Positions 54,485 to 63,451 of a stretch of DNA of 64,000 nt are shown piece by piece (positions within the stretch are counted from its first letter, which is position 1; the number at the start of each line of letters is the position of its first letter). The position numbers and the translations under genes were made by a program. The stretch comes from Clostridium sp. CAG:571. GTDB lineage: Bacteria; Bacillota; Clostridia; TANB77; CAG-508. The notes beneath the pieces were generated by a model that was not told where the DNA came from, did not search any database, and saw nothing but the letters and a program-made list of their open reading frames with translations. The stretch lies in assembly GCA_000434015.1 (NCBI GenBank), contig HF999523.1:169400-233399 (forward strand), read 5' to 3'.

Positions 54485-54964
54485 ATGAAAAATTTCGTAC
54501 AAATAAATTATAACAATATAGAAGAAAATGAAGAGTACAATAAAATTATTAATACAGTTGTAAAAAAATGTTTTGAAGAAGAAGGATTAGATAATATAAA
54601 AATATATATAAACATAATATTAACAAATCCTGAAGAAATAAAAAGAATAAACAAAGAATATAGAAATATAGATAAAGAAACAGATGTATTATCTTTTCCA
54701 ATGTTTCAAAAAGAAGAAATAGAAGGATTAATAAAGAAAAAAGAAAACATTGTTACAGATATACTAGGAGATGTTGTGATTTCTATTCCAAGAGTTTATG
54801 AACAAGCAGAAGAATATAATCATAGTTTTGAAAGAGAACTTTCTTATATGGTTGTTCACGGTTTTTATCATCTAATGGGATATGATCATATGGAAGAAGA
54901 AGAAAAGAAAATTATGAGACAAAAAGAAGAAAATGTCTTACAAAAATTAAATATAACTAGATAA
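54485..54964 (+). CDS. ybeY: Endoribonuclease YbeY
   Basis: A 159-residue zinc-dependent RNase for 16S rRNA 3' maturation. The metal site is VVHGFYHLMGYDH near residue 130 (HGxxHLxGYDH), preceded by DVLSFPMFQKEE and LGDVVISI. Start ATG 54485 after AAAGGAAA; an upstream frame extension is rejected. Followed after ten bases by dgkA, the usual order. Confidence 0.95.
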   Translation: MKNFVQINYNNIEENEEYNKIINTVVKKCFEEEGLDNIKIYINIILTNPEEIKRINKEYRNIDKETDVLSFPMFQKEEIEGLIKKKENIVTDILGDVVISIPRVYEQAEEYNHSFERELSYMVVHGFYHLMGYDHMEEEEKKIMRQKEENVLQKLNITR

Positions 54965-54974
54965 GGTAGGTTAT

Positions 54975-55730
54975 ATGGAAAAAAAAGATAAAAATAAAGA
55001 ACAAAAGTTGTCAAATAGTAATTTCATAGATGCATTTAAAAATGCAATAGAAGGACTAATTTATGCAACAACCACACAAAGTAATATAAAAAAACAATTA
55101 GTAATAGCTGTTGTGGTTATGGTACTTAGCTTATTTTATAATTTTACTACAACAGAGTTTTTATGTTTGATGTTTGCAGTAGTGTTTGTAATATTTGCAG
55201 AAATGGTAAATACAGCAATAGAAACAGTTGTAGATTTATATACAGATTTATATCATCCAAAGGCAAAAATAGCCAAAGATGTTGGGGCCGGTGCAGTGCT
55301 TTTAATGTCTATAAATTCAGTTATAGTTGCGTACTTTTTATTTTTAAGAGAAACAGATCTTAGTAAATTTGGTGAAAGTATATTTAAAAATATGATAAAT
55401 TCACCAGTACATTTAGCTTTTGTTGGTATAATGTTAACAGTTATTGCAGTAATATCTGTATTTGCAAGTTCAAAATCTAATAAACACAAGTTTATAAATT
55501 CAAAATTTGTACCAAGTGGACAATCTGCTATTTCTTTTGCTATTTTAACAGCAATAGGAATTAATACAAAAAGTTTACTAGTATTTGTATTATCTTTGAT
55601 TTTAGCTTTAATGGTACTAGAAAATAGAATGGAAGATAATAAAAAGTCTTCGTCAGAAGTTATATTTGGATGTTGTATGGGAGTTTTAATTGTTTTATTA
55701 GTTTATGGACTAATTGTTTTTAAATTATAA
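54975..55730 (+). CDS. dgkA: Diacylglycerol/undecaprenol kinase fused to a degenerate PAP2-like domain
   Basis: The N-terminal 120 residues are a DgkA-type membrane kinase with the signature EMVNTAIETVVDL near residue 75. The C-terminal 115 residues carry a PAP2-like core, but the PSGHS motif reads PSGQSAISF and the third motif region (ENRMEDNKKSSSEVIFG) lacks the catalytic His and Asp. The kinase part should be active; the phosphatase part is probably not. It starts ten bases after ybeY with a GGTAGG-type site. Confidence 0.85.
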   Translation: MEKKDKNKEQKLSNSNFIDAFKNAIEGLIYATTTQSNIKKQLVIAVVVMVLSLFYNFTTTEFLCLMFAVVFVIFAEMVNTAIETVVDLYTDLYHPKAKIAKDVGAGAVLLMSINSVIVAYFLFLRETDLSKFGESIFKNMINSPVHLAFVGIMLTVIAVISVFASSKSNKHKFINSKFVPSGQSAISFAILTAIGINTKSLLVFVLSLILALMVLENRMEDNKKSSSEVIFGCCMGVLIVLLVYGLIVFKL

Positions 55731-55749
55731 AATAAAAGGGGGATAAATT

Positions 55750-56802
55750 GTGGAGAAAAAGAGTACAAAAATACTAATAGCAATAGTTGTTATATTAGTT
55801 ATTGCTGTAGGAGTGCTATTTGCTATAAAATTAGTGAAAGAGAAAAATAAAGGTGCAGATCAAGTAATATCATTAGGAACAGACACTTTAGGTAAACAAG
55901 ATGAAGAGAGAACTAAACAAGATGTTAATATATTTTCAGGTGATGATAGACCAATAGCTATAATGATAGATAACCATAAAGGAGCACTTCCACAAGCTGG
56001 ATTAAATGATGCATATATTGTTTACGAAATAATTGTTGAAGGTGGAGAAACAAGACTTATGGAAGTCTTAAAAGGTAAAAATTTAGAAAAAGTAGGACCA
56101 ATAAGAAGTTCAAGACATTATTTTTTAGATTATGCTTTAGAAAATGATGCAATATATGTACATTATGGTTGGAGCCCACAAGCCAAAAGAGACATTAGTA
56201 AGTTAAAAGTAAATAATATTAATGGAATAACAGAAAGTGCAACTGATTTTTGGAGAGTAAAAGATAAATCAGCACCGCATAATGCAGTAACATCTACTAA
56301 AAATATTTTAAATATAGCCAAAAATAAAGGATATAGTACAACATCAAATAAAAAGAGCGTTTTAAATTATGTGTCTGATGATGTTGAGCTAGATGGTGAT
56401 GAGCAAGAAGCAAATAGTTTCTCTATAAAATATTCAGATTATAACACAGCAAGTTATACATATAATGCAGAAACAAAAAGATATCTAAGATATACAAGAG
56501 GAATAAAACAAGTTGATTGGAATACAAATGAAGATGTAACAGTTAAAAATATAATTATTACATTTGTAAAAAATACAACTTTAGATGATGGAGAGAATAA
56601 AGGTAGACAAACATTAGATAATGTTGGAACAAGAGATGGATATTATATTACAAATGGAAAAGCTATAAAAATAAAATGTGAGAAAAAGTCTAGAACAGAA
56701 CAAACTGTATACAAAGACTTAAATGGAAATGAGATAAAAGTTAATGACGGAAATACATTTATTCAAATTTGTCCAATAGATGCAGAAGTCACATTTAAAT
56801 AA
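55750..56802 (+). CDS. YerB-like lipoprotein-type protein (DUF3048)
   Basis: A 350-residue protein with an N-terminal membrane segment (ILIAIVVILVIAVGVLFAI) but no lipobox cysteine, then a DUF3048 pair: DRPIAIMIDNHKGALPQAGL, VEGGETRLMEVL and GPIRSSRHYFLDYALE, with a C-terminal half including RYLRYTRGIKQVDW and TFVKNT. The family is secreted and of unknown function. It starts at GTG 55750 after AAAAGGGGG. It is inserted between dgkA and era. Confidence 0.85.
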   Translation: MEKKSTKILIAIVVILVIAVGVLFAIKLVKEKNKGADQVISLGTDTLGKQDEERTKQDVNIFSGDDRPIAIMIDNHKGALPQAGLNDAYIVYEIIVEGGETRLMEVLKGKNLEKVGPIRSSRHYFLDYALENDAIYVHYGWSPQAKRDISKLKVNNINGITESATDFWRVKDKSAPHNAVTSTKNILNIAKNKGYSTTSNKKSVLNYVSDDVELDGDEQEANSFSIKYSDYNTASYTYNAETKRYLRYTRGIKQVDWNTNEDVTVKNIIITFVKNTTLDDGENKGRQTLDNVGTRDGYYITNGKAIKIKCEKKSRTEQTVYKDLNGNEIKVNDGNTFIQICPIDAEVTFK

Positions 56803-57010
56803 AATAGGAAAGTGTTCAATATGTAAATTTATAATTTCATTTTGAATACTTTTTTTATAAAAAGAAAGTTTTTTATAAAAAATAGCTATTTTGACTTTAG
56901 TATTTTCATGTGTTAGAATAAATTCAGAAAATAATTTAGATAAACTACTATTTTTTACAAAATTAGCAATAATATAGATATATAATAAGATAGAAAAGTG
57001 TGGAGGAAGT

Positions 57011-57916
57011 ATGGAAGAAAAATTCAAATCAGGATTTGTTTCAATGGTTGGAAGAACAAATGTTGGAAAATCAAGTATTATAAATGCATTAGTAGGAGAA
57101 AAAGTAGCAGCAATAGCAAATAAACCACAAACAACAAGAAATGCAATAAGAGCTATAGTAAATAGAGAAAATTTGCAAATTATTTTTATAGATACACCAG
57201 GAATACATAAACCAAAATCAAAACTAGGAAATGCAATGGTAGAAACTGCTTTTGGAACGATAGGTGATGTAGATGTAATATTGTTTGTAATTGAAGCTAC
57301 ATCAGACGAAATAGGAAAAGGTGATAGAATAATATTAGATAAAATAAAAGAAGCTAAAAGAAAAACTATTTTAATTATAAATAAAATTGATTTAGTAACA
57401 AAAGAAAAGCTAGCTAAAATAATTAATTTATATAAAGACGAATATGATTTTGAAGCAATTATTCCTGTTTCTGTTACAAAAAATAAAAATATAGAAGATA
57501 TTATAGATGAAATAAAAAAGAACTTAAATGAAGGTCCTGCATATTATGATATAGAAGAATATACAGACCAAACAATGAGACAATTAGTAGAAGAAACAAT
57601 TAGAGAAAAAGCTTTAAAACTTTTAAATGACGAAGTTCCACATGGTTTATATATTGAAACTGAAAAAATGAAAAAAAGAAAAACTATAGATAAAAAGCCG
57701 ATTTATGATGTTGAAGCAACTATATATTGTTTAAGAAATTCACATAAGGGAATTATAATAGGTAAAGGTGGAAATATGTTAAAAAAAATAGGAACATATG
57801 CAAGACAAGATTTGGAGAAAATGCTTGATACAAAAATAAATTTAAAATTATGGGTTAAAGTTAAAGAAGATTGGCTTAATAATGATAAAATAGTAAAAAA
57901 ATTTAAACCAGAATAA
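57011..57916 (+). CDS. era: GTPase Era
   Basis: A 301-residue Era: G1 GRTNVGKSS at residues 13-21, G2 TTRNAIR, G3 DTPGIHKPKS, G4 NKID, and the C-terminal KH domain with KGIIIGKGGNMLKKIGTYAR near 240. It assembles the small ribosomal subunit by binding the 16S rRNA 3' end. GGAGG precedes the ATG. The yqzL and recO genes follow, the standard order. Confidence 0.96.
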   Translation: MEEKFKSGFVSMVGRTNVGKSSIINALVGEKVAAIANKPQTTRNAIRAIVNRENLQIIFIDTPGIHKPKSKLGNAMVETAFGTIGDVDVILFVIEATSDEIGKGDRIILDKIKEAKRKTILIINKIDLVTKEKLAKIINLYKDEYDFEAIIPVSVTKNKNIEDIIDEIKKNLNEGPAYYDIEEYTDQTMRQLVEETIREKALKLLNDEVPHGLYIETEKMKKRKTIDKKPIYDVEATIYCLRNSHKGIIIGKGGNMLKKIGTYARQDLEKMLDTKINLKLWVKVKEDWLNNDKIVKKFKPE

Positions 57917-58008
57917 AAAATTTTAAAAATTAGAATAATTTTTAGCAAAAAAGCAAAAGATAAGACTAAAGTTATAATTTGTTACTTTATGATAAGGAGT
58001 GATTGCAC

Positions 58009-58170
58009 ATGATAAAACAATTAGCATGGAATACTTTTAAAAATACTGGTAATATAGATACTTATTTAGAACTAATTGAAGTAGAAAATATAGAAAAAAA
58101 TTTAAAGGTGAATGAATATGGGGATAATAAAAACCAAGGGGATAATTATATCGGAAAACAACATGTCTGA
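58009..58170 (+). CDS. yqzL: YqzL-like protein, 53 residues
   Basis: The short frame IKQLAWNTFKNTGNIDTYLEL matches YqzL, the tiny conserved protein encoded between era and recO in Firmicutes. AAGGAGTGATTGCAC precedes the ATG. The last 53 bases overlap the start of recO in another frame, so recO translation is probably coupled to it. The C-terminal tail after residue 30 is longer than usual. Confidence 0.8.
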   Translation: MIKQLAWNTFKNTGNIDTYLELIEVENIEKNLKVNEYGDNKNQGDNYIGKQHV

Positions 58171-58844
58171 TTTCGATAAAATGGTTACAATATTAACTCC
58201 TACAGGAAAAATTGGGTGCGCTGCAAAACGGAGCAAGAAGACCTAAAAGTTTGCTTATGGCAGGCACTCAATATTTATGTTTTGGAGAATATATGATTTT
58301 TAAAGGAGCAAACTCATATCACATAAATTCATGTGATACAATAGAAATATTTTATCCAATTAGAATAGACTTAGATAAGCTAAAATATGCAGCACATATA
58401 ACAAAAATAATTAATGATGTAACAGATGAAAACCAAAATACATATAAGATATTACAATTAGTATTAAATACTTTATATGTAATATCTGAAACAGATAAAA
58501 ATTTAAGTTTAGTATTATCTATTTTTAAACTTAGATTATTATGTTTTTTAGGGTTTACACCAAGAATTAGGGAATGTACAAACTGTAAAAGAAATGATAA
58601 AATTTCATATTTTAGTTTAGAATCAAATGGATTTAAATGTGTGGAATGTGGAAAAGTTGATAAGTCTTGTATACAAATAAATGAAGCAACAGTAAATGCA
58701 ATAAAATATATAGTAATGGCACCTGATAAAAAAATATTTTCATTTAATGTATCAGAAGAATCACAAAAAGAATTAGACCTTGTTACTAAATTATATATGA
58801 ATGATAAATTAGAAAAAGAATATAAATTAGAAGAGTTATTTTAA
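58118..58844 (+). CDS. recO: DNA repair protein RecO, needs +1 recoding at CGG 58229
   Basis: The OB-fold N-terminus starts at ATG 58118 (AAAGGTGA site inside yqzL) with GIIKTKGIIISENNMSDFDK and ILTPTGKIGCAAK, then zero frame meets CGG. Skipping C yields GARRPKSLLMAGTQYL, completing the invariant AKGARRPKS motif of RecO, and the protein runs to 241 residues with the zinc finger CTNCKRN...CVEC near 150-175. RecO loads RecA onto SSB-coated DNA. Without recoding, zero frame gives an unrelated tail. Confidence 0.92.
58229..58231 (+). other. CGG +1 recoding site 7 (recO, AAA-C-GGA)
   Basis: Zero-frame codon 38 is CGG; GGA in the next frame gives the invariant AKGARR. Confidence 0.9.
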
Positions 58845-58878
58845 AATTGAGCAAATAATAAATGAAATGATAAAAATT

Positions 58879-58919
58879 GAATAGGCGAACAGGAAGAGTT
58901 TGTTTGCCTATTCATTTTT
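58879..58919 (+). terminator. Terminator after recO
   Basis: GAATAGGCGAAC pairs with GTTTGCCTATTC around an 11-base loop, followed by a T-rich tail. Confidence 0.85.
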
Positions 58920-59251
58920 GGTGTTTGAAGTTAGTTAAAGTTTATGTTTTTTTCTCGTAAATTGTTATAAAAAACAAATATTATATTTTTTTACTAAAAG
59001 TTTATTAATTATAAGTAAAATTAGTAAGTTTTAAATAAAGTAAAAGTTAAAAGTATTAAAAATAGTATAGGAGAAACAAAAAAAAAGAATTACTTAACAA
59101 GATAAATATAGAAAAACAAAGAAAACGAGAGCAAATAAAAGAATACAAGAGAAAAATATAAATACCACAAAGAAGATTGCTGAAATTTGACAATATTTGT
59201 AATATATGATAACATATATAATATTATGTATAGTATGAAAGAAGGAATAAG
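58920..59251. other. Non-coding gap before ywlC
   Basis: About 330 AT-rich bases. A basic 23-codon run after AGGAGAAAC at 59070-59160 has no standard start codon, so I do not call it. Otherwise nothing seen. Confidence 0.5.
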
Positions 59252-59884
59252 ATGACCAAATTTTACGATTGGAGAAATGAAATAAAAAAAGAAGAATTAG
59301 AAAATATATCAAATATAATAAAAGAAAATGGGGTTGTGATATTTCCAACAGAAACTGTTTATGGAATGGGAGGAAATGCTTTATCTGAAGAGGCAATAAG
59401 AAAAATTTATAGTATTAAGGAAAGACCAAAAGAAAAAGCGCTTAATATATTAGTAAAAAATGTATCTGAAATAGAAAAATATGCAGAAATAACAAACGAT
59501 TTAGAAAGAAAAATAATAAATAACTTCATGCCAGGACCTATTACTATAATTTTAAAAAAGAAAAAAAGTAATATTTGTAAATTAATAACAGCTAGTAATG
59601 ACACTATAGGTATTAGAATACCAGATAATAAAATTGTTAAAAATATATTAAACATGTGTGATGTACCGATTGCAGCACCAAGTGCAAATATTTCTGGAAA
59701 GCCAAGTCCAGTAAAAATAGAAGATACTATAAAAGATTTTAAAGATAAAGTAGATGCTTTTATAGATGGTGGTATTTGTAAGGAAAGTATTCCTTCTACT
59801 ATAGTTAAAGTGATAGATGGAAAAATAGAGATTTTAAGAAAAGGAGTTATTTCAATAGAAGATATAAAAAACAAAATAATGTAA
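59252..59884 (+). CDS. ywlC: L-threonylcarbamoyladenylate synthase
   Basis: A 210-residue TsaC/Sua5-type YrdC domain that makes the precursor of t6A in tRNA. FPTETVYGMGGNALSEEAI at the nucleotide pocket, IYSIKERPKEKALNILV, GPITIIL and AAPSANISGKPSP are the family motifs. It lacks the extra C-terminal Sua5 domain, so it is the TsaC-like short form. ATG 59252 follows GAAGGAAT. Confidence 0.93.
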   Translation: MTKFYDWRNEIKKEELENISNIIKENGVVIFPTETVYGMGGNALSEEAIRKIYSIKERPKEKALNILVKNVSEIEKYAEITNDLERKIINNFMPGPITIILKKKKSNICKLITASNDTIGIRIPDNKIVKNILNMCDVPIAAPSANISGKPSPVKIEDTIKDFKDKVDAFIDGGICKESIPSTIVKVIDGKIEILRKGVISIEDIKNKIM

Positions 59885-59901
59885 AAGGATGGGTGTTAAA
59901 A

Positions 59902-61141
59902 ATGGATGAAAAAATAAAAGTAGCTATAGGTTTTGTTACAGGAAGACCAAATGTTTGTAAATTAATAAATAATATGTATAAACAAATGTTAGAACAATTG
60001 CAAGATTTTAAGCCTAAAGTAGAACTGACAATATTTATTTTATTTGATTTATCATATCAAATTACAACAAGAGTAGACTTTTATGGTATTCTTCCAGAAG
60101 TTTATAAAAATATTAAAATAAGATATATTACTCCAGAAGATATAGAAGAAGAAAAGAAAAAACTAATTGCAAGACAGGGTTTTACAAAAAAAGAAGTAAA
60201 TTTTATTTTAGGACATGGACATGCAAAAGGTAGAAATACATTATTATACTATGCGGCAAAATCAAAATATGATTATTTATTATTTTGGGATGATGATGAG
60301 TATCCAGTAGCATGTATAAAAAATGAAGATAATACCATAACATGGAGAAAACAAAATAATATTATAAAGCATTTAGAAAATATAAAAGATGCAGATATAA
60401 CAATTGGATATCATTGCGGATATATTTCACCAATACCATATGTAGAACTAAATAAAGAAATTAATGAAGATATGTTTAGAAAATATATTGAAGCAATAAG
60501 TAATGATATTATTTCTTGGGATAAAGTAAAAGAGAATTTTAAGAAAAACAATGGTGTTACATTTGCAAAAGAAGATATAGCAATGGGAAAAAAGCTATAT
60601 GAAATAGAAAAAAATGGTGCAGGAAAATGGGTAGCTCGGTTCAACTTTATGTATAAATATGAATCATTTAGATAAAATTCCAGCTTTTTATAATCCACCA
60701 GAAGCAAGAGGGGAAGATACATTTTTCTCTACATTGTTAGACGATGCTAAAGTTTTAAGAGTTCCTGTATATCATTTTCATGATGGTTTTTTAAAATACC
60801 CAGGAATAATGAAACAAAAATATCCAGTATCATTAAGAAAAATAAAAGGTGACGAATCTGAAATAGGATTAAGATTTTTACGAGCTAGTAAAGGATGGAT
60901 GAAATATAAACCACTATTACTTTATATAGCAGAGAAGAAAAGTTATAAAACTAAAATAGAAGAAACATATAAAAAATTAGAAGACAGTGTTCCTGAAATT
61001 AATAAATTGTTCCAAGATAATAATTTTAATGTATTGTTAGATGAGTTTAAAGAGTATTCTGAAAATGTGGAAAAACATTATAAAGAATATTTAAAAACAA
61101 ATGAAGTATGGAATAGAATAAAAGAAAATTTTAAAAAGTAG
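59902..61141 (+). CDS. Glycosyltransferase-like protein, needs +1 recoding at CGG 60637
   Basis: A 412-residue protein. Residues 1-250 resemble a GT-A nucleotide-sugar domain with a metal DDDE motif in LLFWDDDEYP. Zero frame breaks in the middle of KWVA; skipping the C at 60637 gives GSTLCINMNHLDKI and then NPPEARGEDTFFSTLL, a typical ED acid-base motif of GT-A enzymes, and continues for 160 residues. Both halves are needed for an enzyme. ATG 59902 is chosen, with AAAGGATGGG upstream. It is followed after 14 bases by a GT4 enzyme, so both may act on one surface glycan. Confidence 0.8.
60637..60639 (+). other. CGG +1 recoding site 8 (glycosyltransferase, GCT-C-GGT)
   Basis: Zero-frame codon 246 is CGG; GGT in the next frame gives VAGSTLCIN and an intact second half. 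Confidence 0.85.
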
Positions 61142-61155
61142 GAGGAACTGCATAT

Positions 61156-62289
61156 ATGGATATAAAAGCCTACAGAAAAAGAGAGTTTGAGCAAAGAGAA
61201 GCAAGGTTAAAAAATGCGGAATTTCAAAAATTAGAAAAAACAAATAAAATAAAAGAAAATCTGGATATAGTATATGTAATGACATGGACAGGGCTTTGTG
61301 GAGGAAGTAAAATTATATTAGAACACTCAAATTACTTAGTAAAAAGAGGTCATAAAGTTACAATTATATCACATTATCCAAAGCCAGATTGGTTTAAAAT
61401 GGATGAAAGAATAATTTTTATACAGGTACCGTGGGATGAAATACTATGTGAGGCTATACACACATGTGATATTATTGTTGCAACATATTGGAGAGAAATA
61501 TATGAATGTATAGAGCAAAATAAAGCTCCTGTTATATATTTTGAACAAGGTGATGTTCATTTATTTGATTTGCAAAAATTAGATGAAAGAACTCTTAATT
61601 ACATAAAAAAAGAATTTGAAGTAGCACCATTTATTTATACAGTATCAAGTTATGCTAAAGAAAAAATAAAAGAAATTTATAAAAAAGATGCTTATGTAAT
61701 ACCAAATGCAGTTGATGATACATATTTTTATCAAACAAAAAAAAGTAAAGAAGCGGATGATGAGAAAAAAGGTTTTACAATAGCAATTGTAGGATCACAA
61801 AATTCTGAATTTAAAGGTATAGAAAAAATATTAGATGCAGTAAAAAAGATAAGAAATGAAGGCTATAATATAAACTTAAATTGGATAACTCCAGATGAAC
61901 CAAAAAACAGTAATGAAAGATTTTTTAAAAATGTAACTCAAAAGCAAATTGGAGAAATTTTGAGAAGTTCTGATGTATATGTATGTGCATCAAAATATGA
62001 ATCTTTTGGACTACCTATTTTAGAGGCTATGAAGTGTGGATTACCAATTATAACTACAGATACAGGAGGAAATAGAGACTTTGTAGAAGATAATGAAAAT
62101 GCATTAATTACTGTAGGAACAGTAGAAGATATAAAAGAAAAAATAGAAATTTTAATAAAAGATGATAAACTAAGAAAAAAATTATCAAAAAATTCAAAAC
62201 TTACATCAGAAAAATATACATGGAATAACGTAATAGACAAATTAGAAAAGTATTATAAGGAGATAGCAAAATATGAAGTAATAAAATAA
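61156..62289 (+). CDS. Glycosyltransferase, GT4 family
   Basis: A 377-residue GT-B enzyme: GLCGGSKIILEHSNYLVKRGHKV at the N-domain, VIPNAVDD at the domain junction, AIVGSQNSEFKGIEKIL, and the donor-binding CASKYESFGLPILEAMKCGLPIITT near 285, with the Glu-x7-Glu pattern. The N-terminal 30 residues are a charged extension. It retains its donor site and should add a sugar from a nucleotide-sugar; acceptor unknown. A GGAGG site precedes the ATG. Confidence 0.9.
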   Translation: MDIKAYRKREFEQREARLKNAEFQKLEKTNKIKENLDIVYVMTWTGLCGGSKIILEHSNYLVKRGHKVTIISHYPKPDWFKMDERIIFIQVPWDEILCEAIHTCDIIVATYWREIYECIEQNKAPVIYFEQGDVHLFDLQKLDERTLNYIKKEFEVAPFIYTVSSYAKEKIKEIYKKDAYVIPNAVDDTYFYQTKKSKEADDEKKGFTIAIVGSQNSEFKGIEKILDAVKKIRNEGYNINLNWITPDEPKNSNERFFKNVTQKQIGEILRSSDVYVCASKYESFGLPILEAMKCGLPIITTDTGGNRDFVEDNENALITVGTVEDIKEKIEILIKDDKLRKKLSKNSKLTSEKYTWNNVIDKLEKYYKEIAKYEVIK

Positions 62290-62302
62290 GATGGAGGTAA
62301 AT

Positions 62303-62761
62303 ATGAAAGAGGGGATGAGATTTTTAGAATTTAGTAATGAATTCGCAGAAAAAGTAAAAAAATTTTTAGTTGAAGTATGTATAGATGAATTTGGGTTTGA
62401 AGAATGGAGAGAAGAACTAGAAACAATAGATAGAGAAAAATATAAAGAAAACGGAGGAAACTTTTGGATAGCTTTAGATAATAAAAAAGAAGTTATAGGA
62501 ACTATAGGACTAGAAAATATATCTAATGGTGTTGGAATGTTAAAAACAATGTATGTTCATAAAGAGTATAGAGGTTATAAAGTAGCACAAAAATTAATGG
62601 AAGATTTAACAAATTTTGCAGTAAATAATAATTTTAAAAAAATACAATTAGGAACATATAAGAAATTGGAAAGAGCTGTTGGTTTTTATAAAAAAAATGA
62701 TTTTTACTTAGCAAAAGAAGATTGTGATGTACTTATATTTGAAAAAATATTGTCTAATTAG
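62303..62761 (+). CDS. GNAT-family N-acetyltransferase
   Basis: A 152-residue GNAT protein with the acetyl-CoA-binding loop VHKEYRGYKVAQKLMEDLT near residue 92 (R/Q-x-x-G-x-A-like, here RGYKVA) and a C-terminal LERAVGFYKKNDF strand-helix. Start ATG 62303 is preferred over 62291, which would place GGAGG inside the gene. Substrate unknown. It follows the GT4 gene by 13 bases. Confidence 0.85.
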   Translation: MKEGMRFLEFSNEFAEKVKKFLVEVCIDEFGFEEWREELETIDREKYKENGGNFWIALDNKKEVIGTIGLENISNGVGMLKTMYVHKEYRGYKVAQKLMEDLTNFAVNNNFKKIQLGTYKKLERAVGFYKKNDFYLAKEDCDVLIFEKILSN

Positions 62762-62801
62762 CTAAAACGTGCTAATATAAGATAAAAGGAGATAATTAGA
62801 T

Positions 62802-63365
62802 ATGTATTTAATTGTAGGATTAGGAAATCCTGAAGAAGAGTATTCAAAAACAAGACATAATATGGGATTTGAAGTAATTAATGAACTAAGTAAAAAGTAT
62901 AATATTAAAGTTAACAAAAATAAATTTAACGCTTTATATGGTACAGGGACAATAGGAAAAGAAAAAGTAATATTAGTAAAACCTCAAACATATATGAATT
63001 TAAGTGGAGATGCAGTAATAGAATTTGTTAAATTTTATAAAATTGATTTAGATAAAATTATCGTTATATATGATGATATAGATACAAATCCAGGTATAAT
63101 AAGAATTAGAAAAATGGGAGGACCTGGAACACATAATGGAATGAAATCTGTAGTACATATGCTAAAAACAGAAAAATTTACTAGATTAAGAGTTGGAATA
63201 GGAATGCCAGAAAGAAAATCAGATTTAATAAATTATGTTATAGGACATGTTAATGATGAAGAATATAATGAATTATTAAAAGGCGTTAGTAAAGCTGAAA
63301 AGGCAATAACAGAATTATTAGAAAATGGAATCGATATTGCTATGAATAAATATAATAATGTGTAA
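62802..63365 (+). CDS. pth: Peptidyl-tRNA hydrolase
   Basis: A 187-residue Pth: GLGNPEEEYSKTRHNMGFEV at the N-terminus with catalytic His20-equivalent in TRHNMG, KPQTYMNLSG, the DDIDTNPG loop (Asp of the catalytic triad) and GGPGTHNGMKSV. It recycles peptidyl-tRNA dropped from ribosomes. AAAGGAGA precedes the ATG. Given the frameshift-prone decoding seen here, efficient drop-off rescue could matter. Confidence 0.96.
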   Translation: MYLIVGLGNPEEEYSKTRHNMGFEVINELSKKYNIKVNKNKFNALYGTGTIGKEKVILVKPQTYMNLSGDAVIEFVKFYKIDLDKIIVIYDDIDTNPGIIRIRKMGGPGTHNGMKSVVHMLKTEKFTRLRVGIGMPERKSDLINYVIGHVNDEEYNELLKGVSKAEKAITELLENGIDIAMNKYNNV

Positions 63366-63451
63366 AATAGTATATGCATAAGTATTCTAAAATTTTATTA
63401 TTTTTTAACAGTAATGGTATTAATTAGAAATAGAGGAGAAATTAATTTAAA

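Noticed and set aside
59070..59160. A short basic reading frame before ywlC
   Set aside because: It follows an AGGAG but has no ATG, GTG or TTG in frame at a workable distance.
20947..60639. The eight frameshifts as sequencing or assembly errors
   Set aside because: Errors would not fall only at the boundary before a GGN codon, on the coding strand of genes in both orientations, always adding C, and would not leave CGG otherwise unused. Read data are still needed to close this.
20947..60639. CGG reassigned to another amino acid
   Set aside because: Reassignment would keep the reading frame; here the downstream frame changes by one base every time and homology resumes only in the +1 frame.
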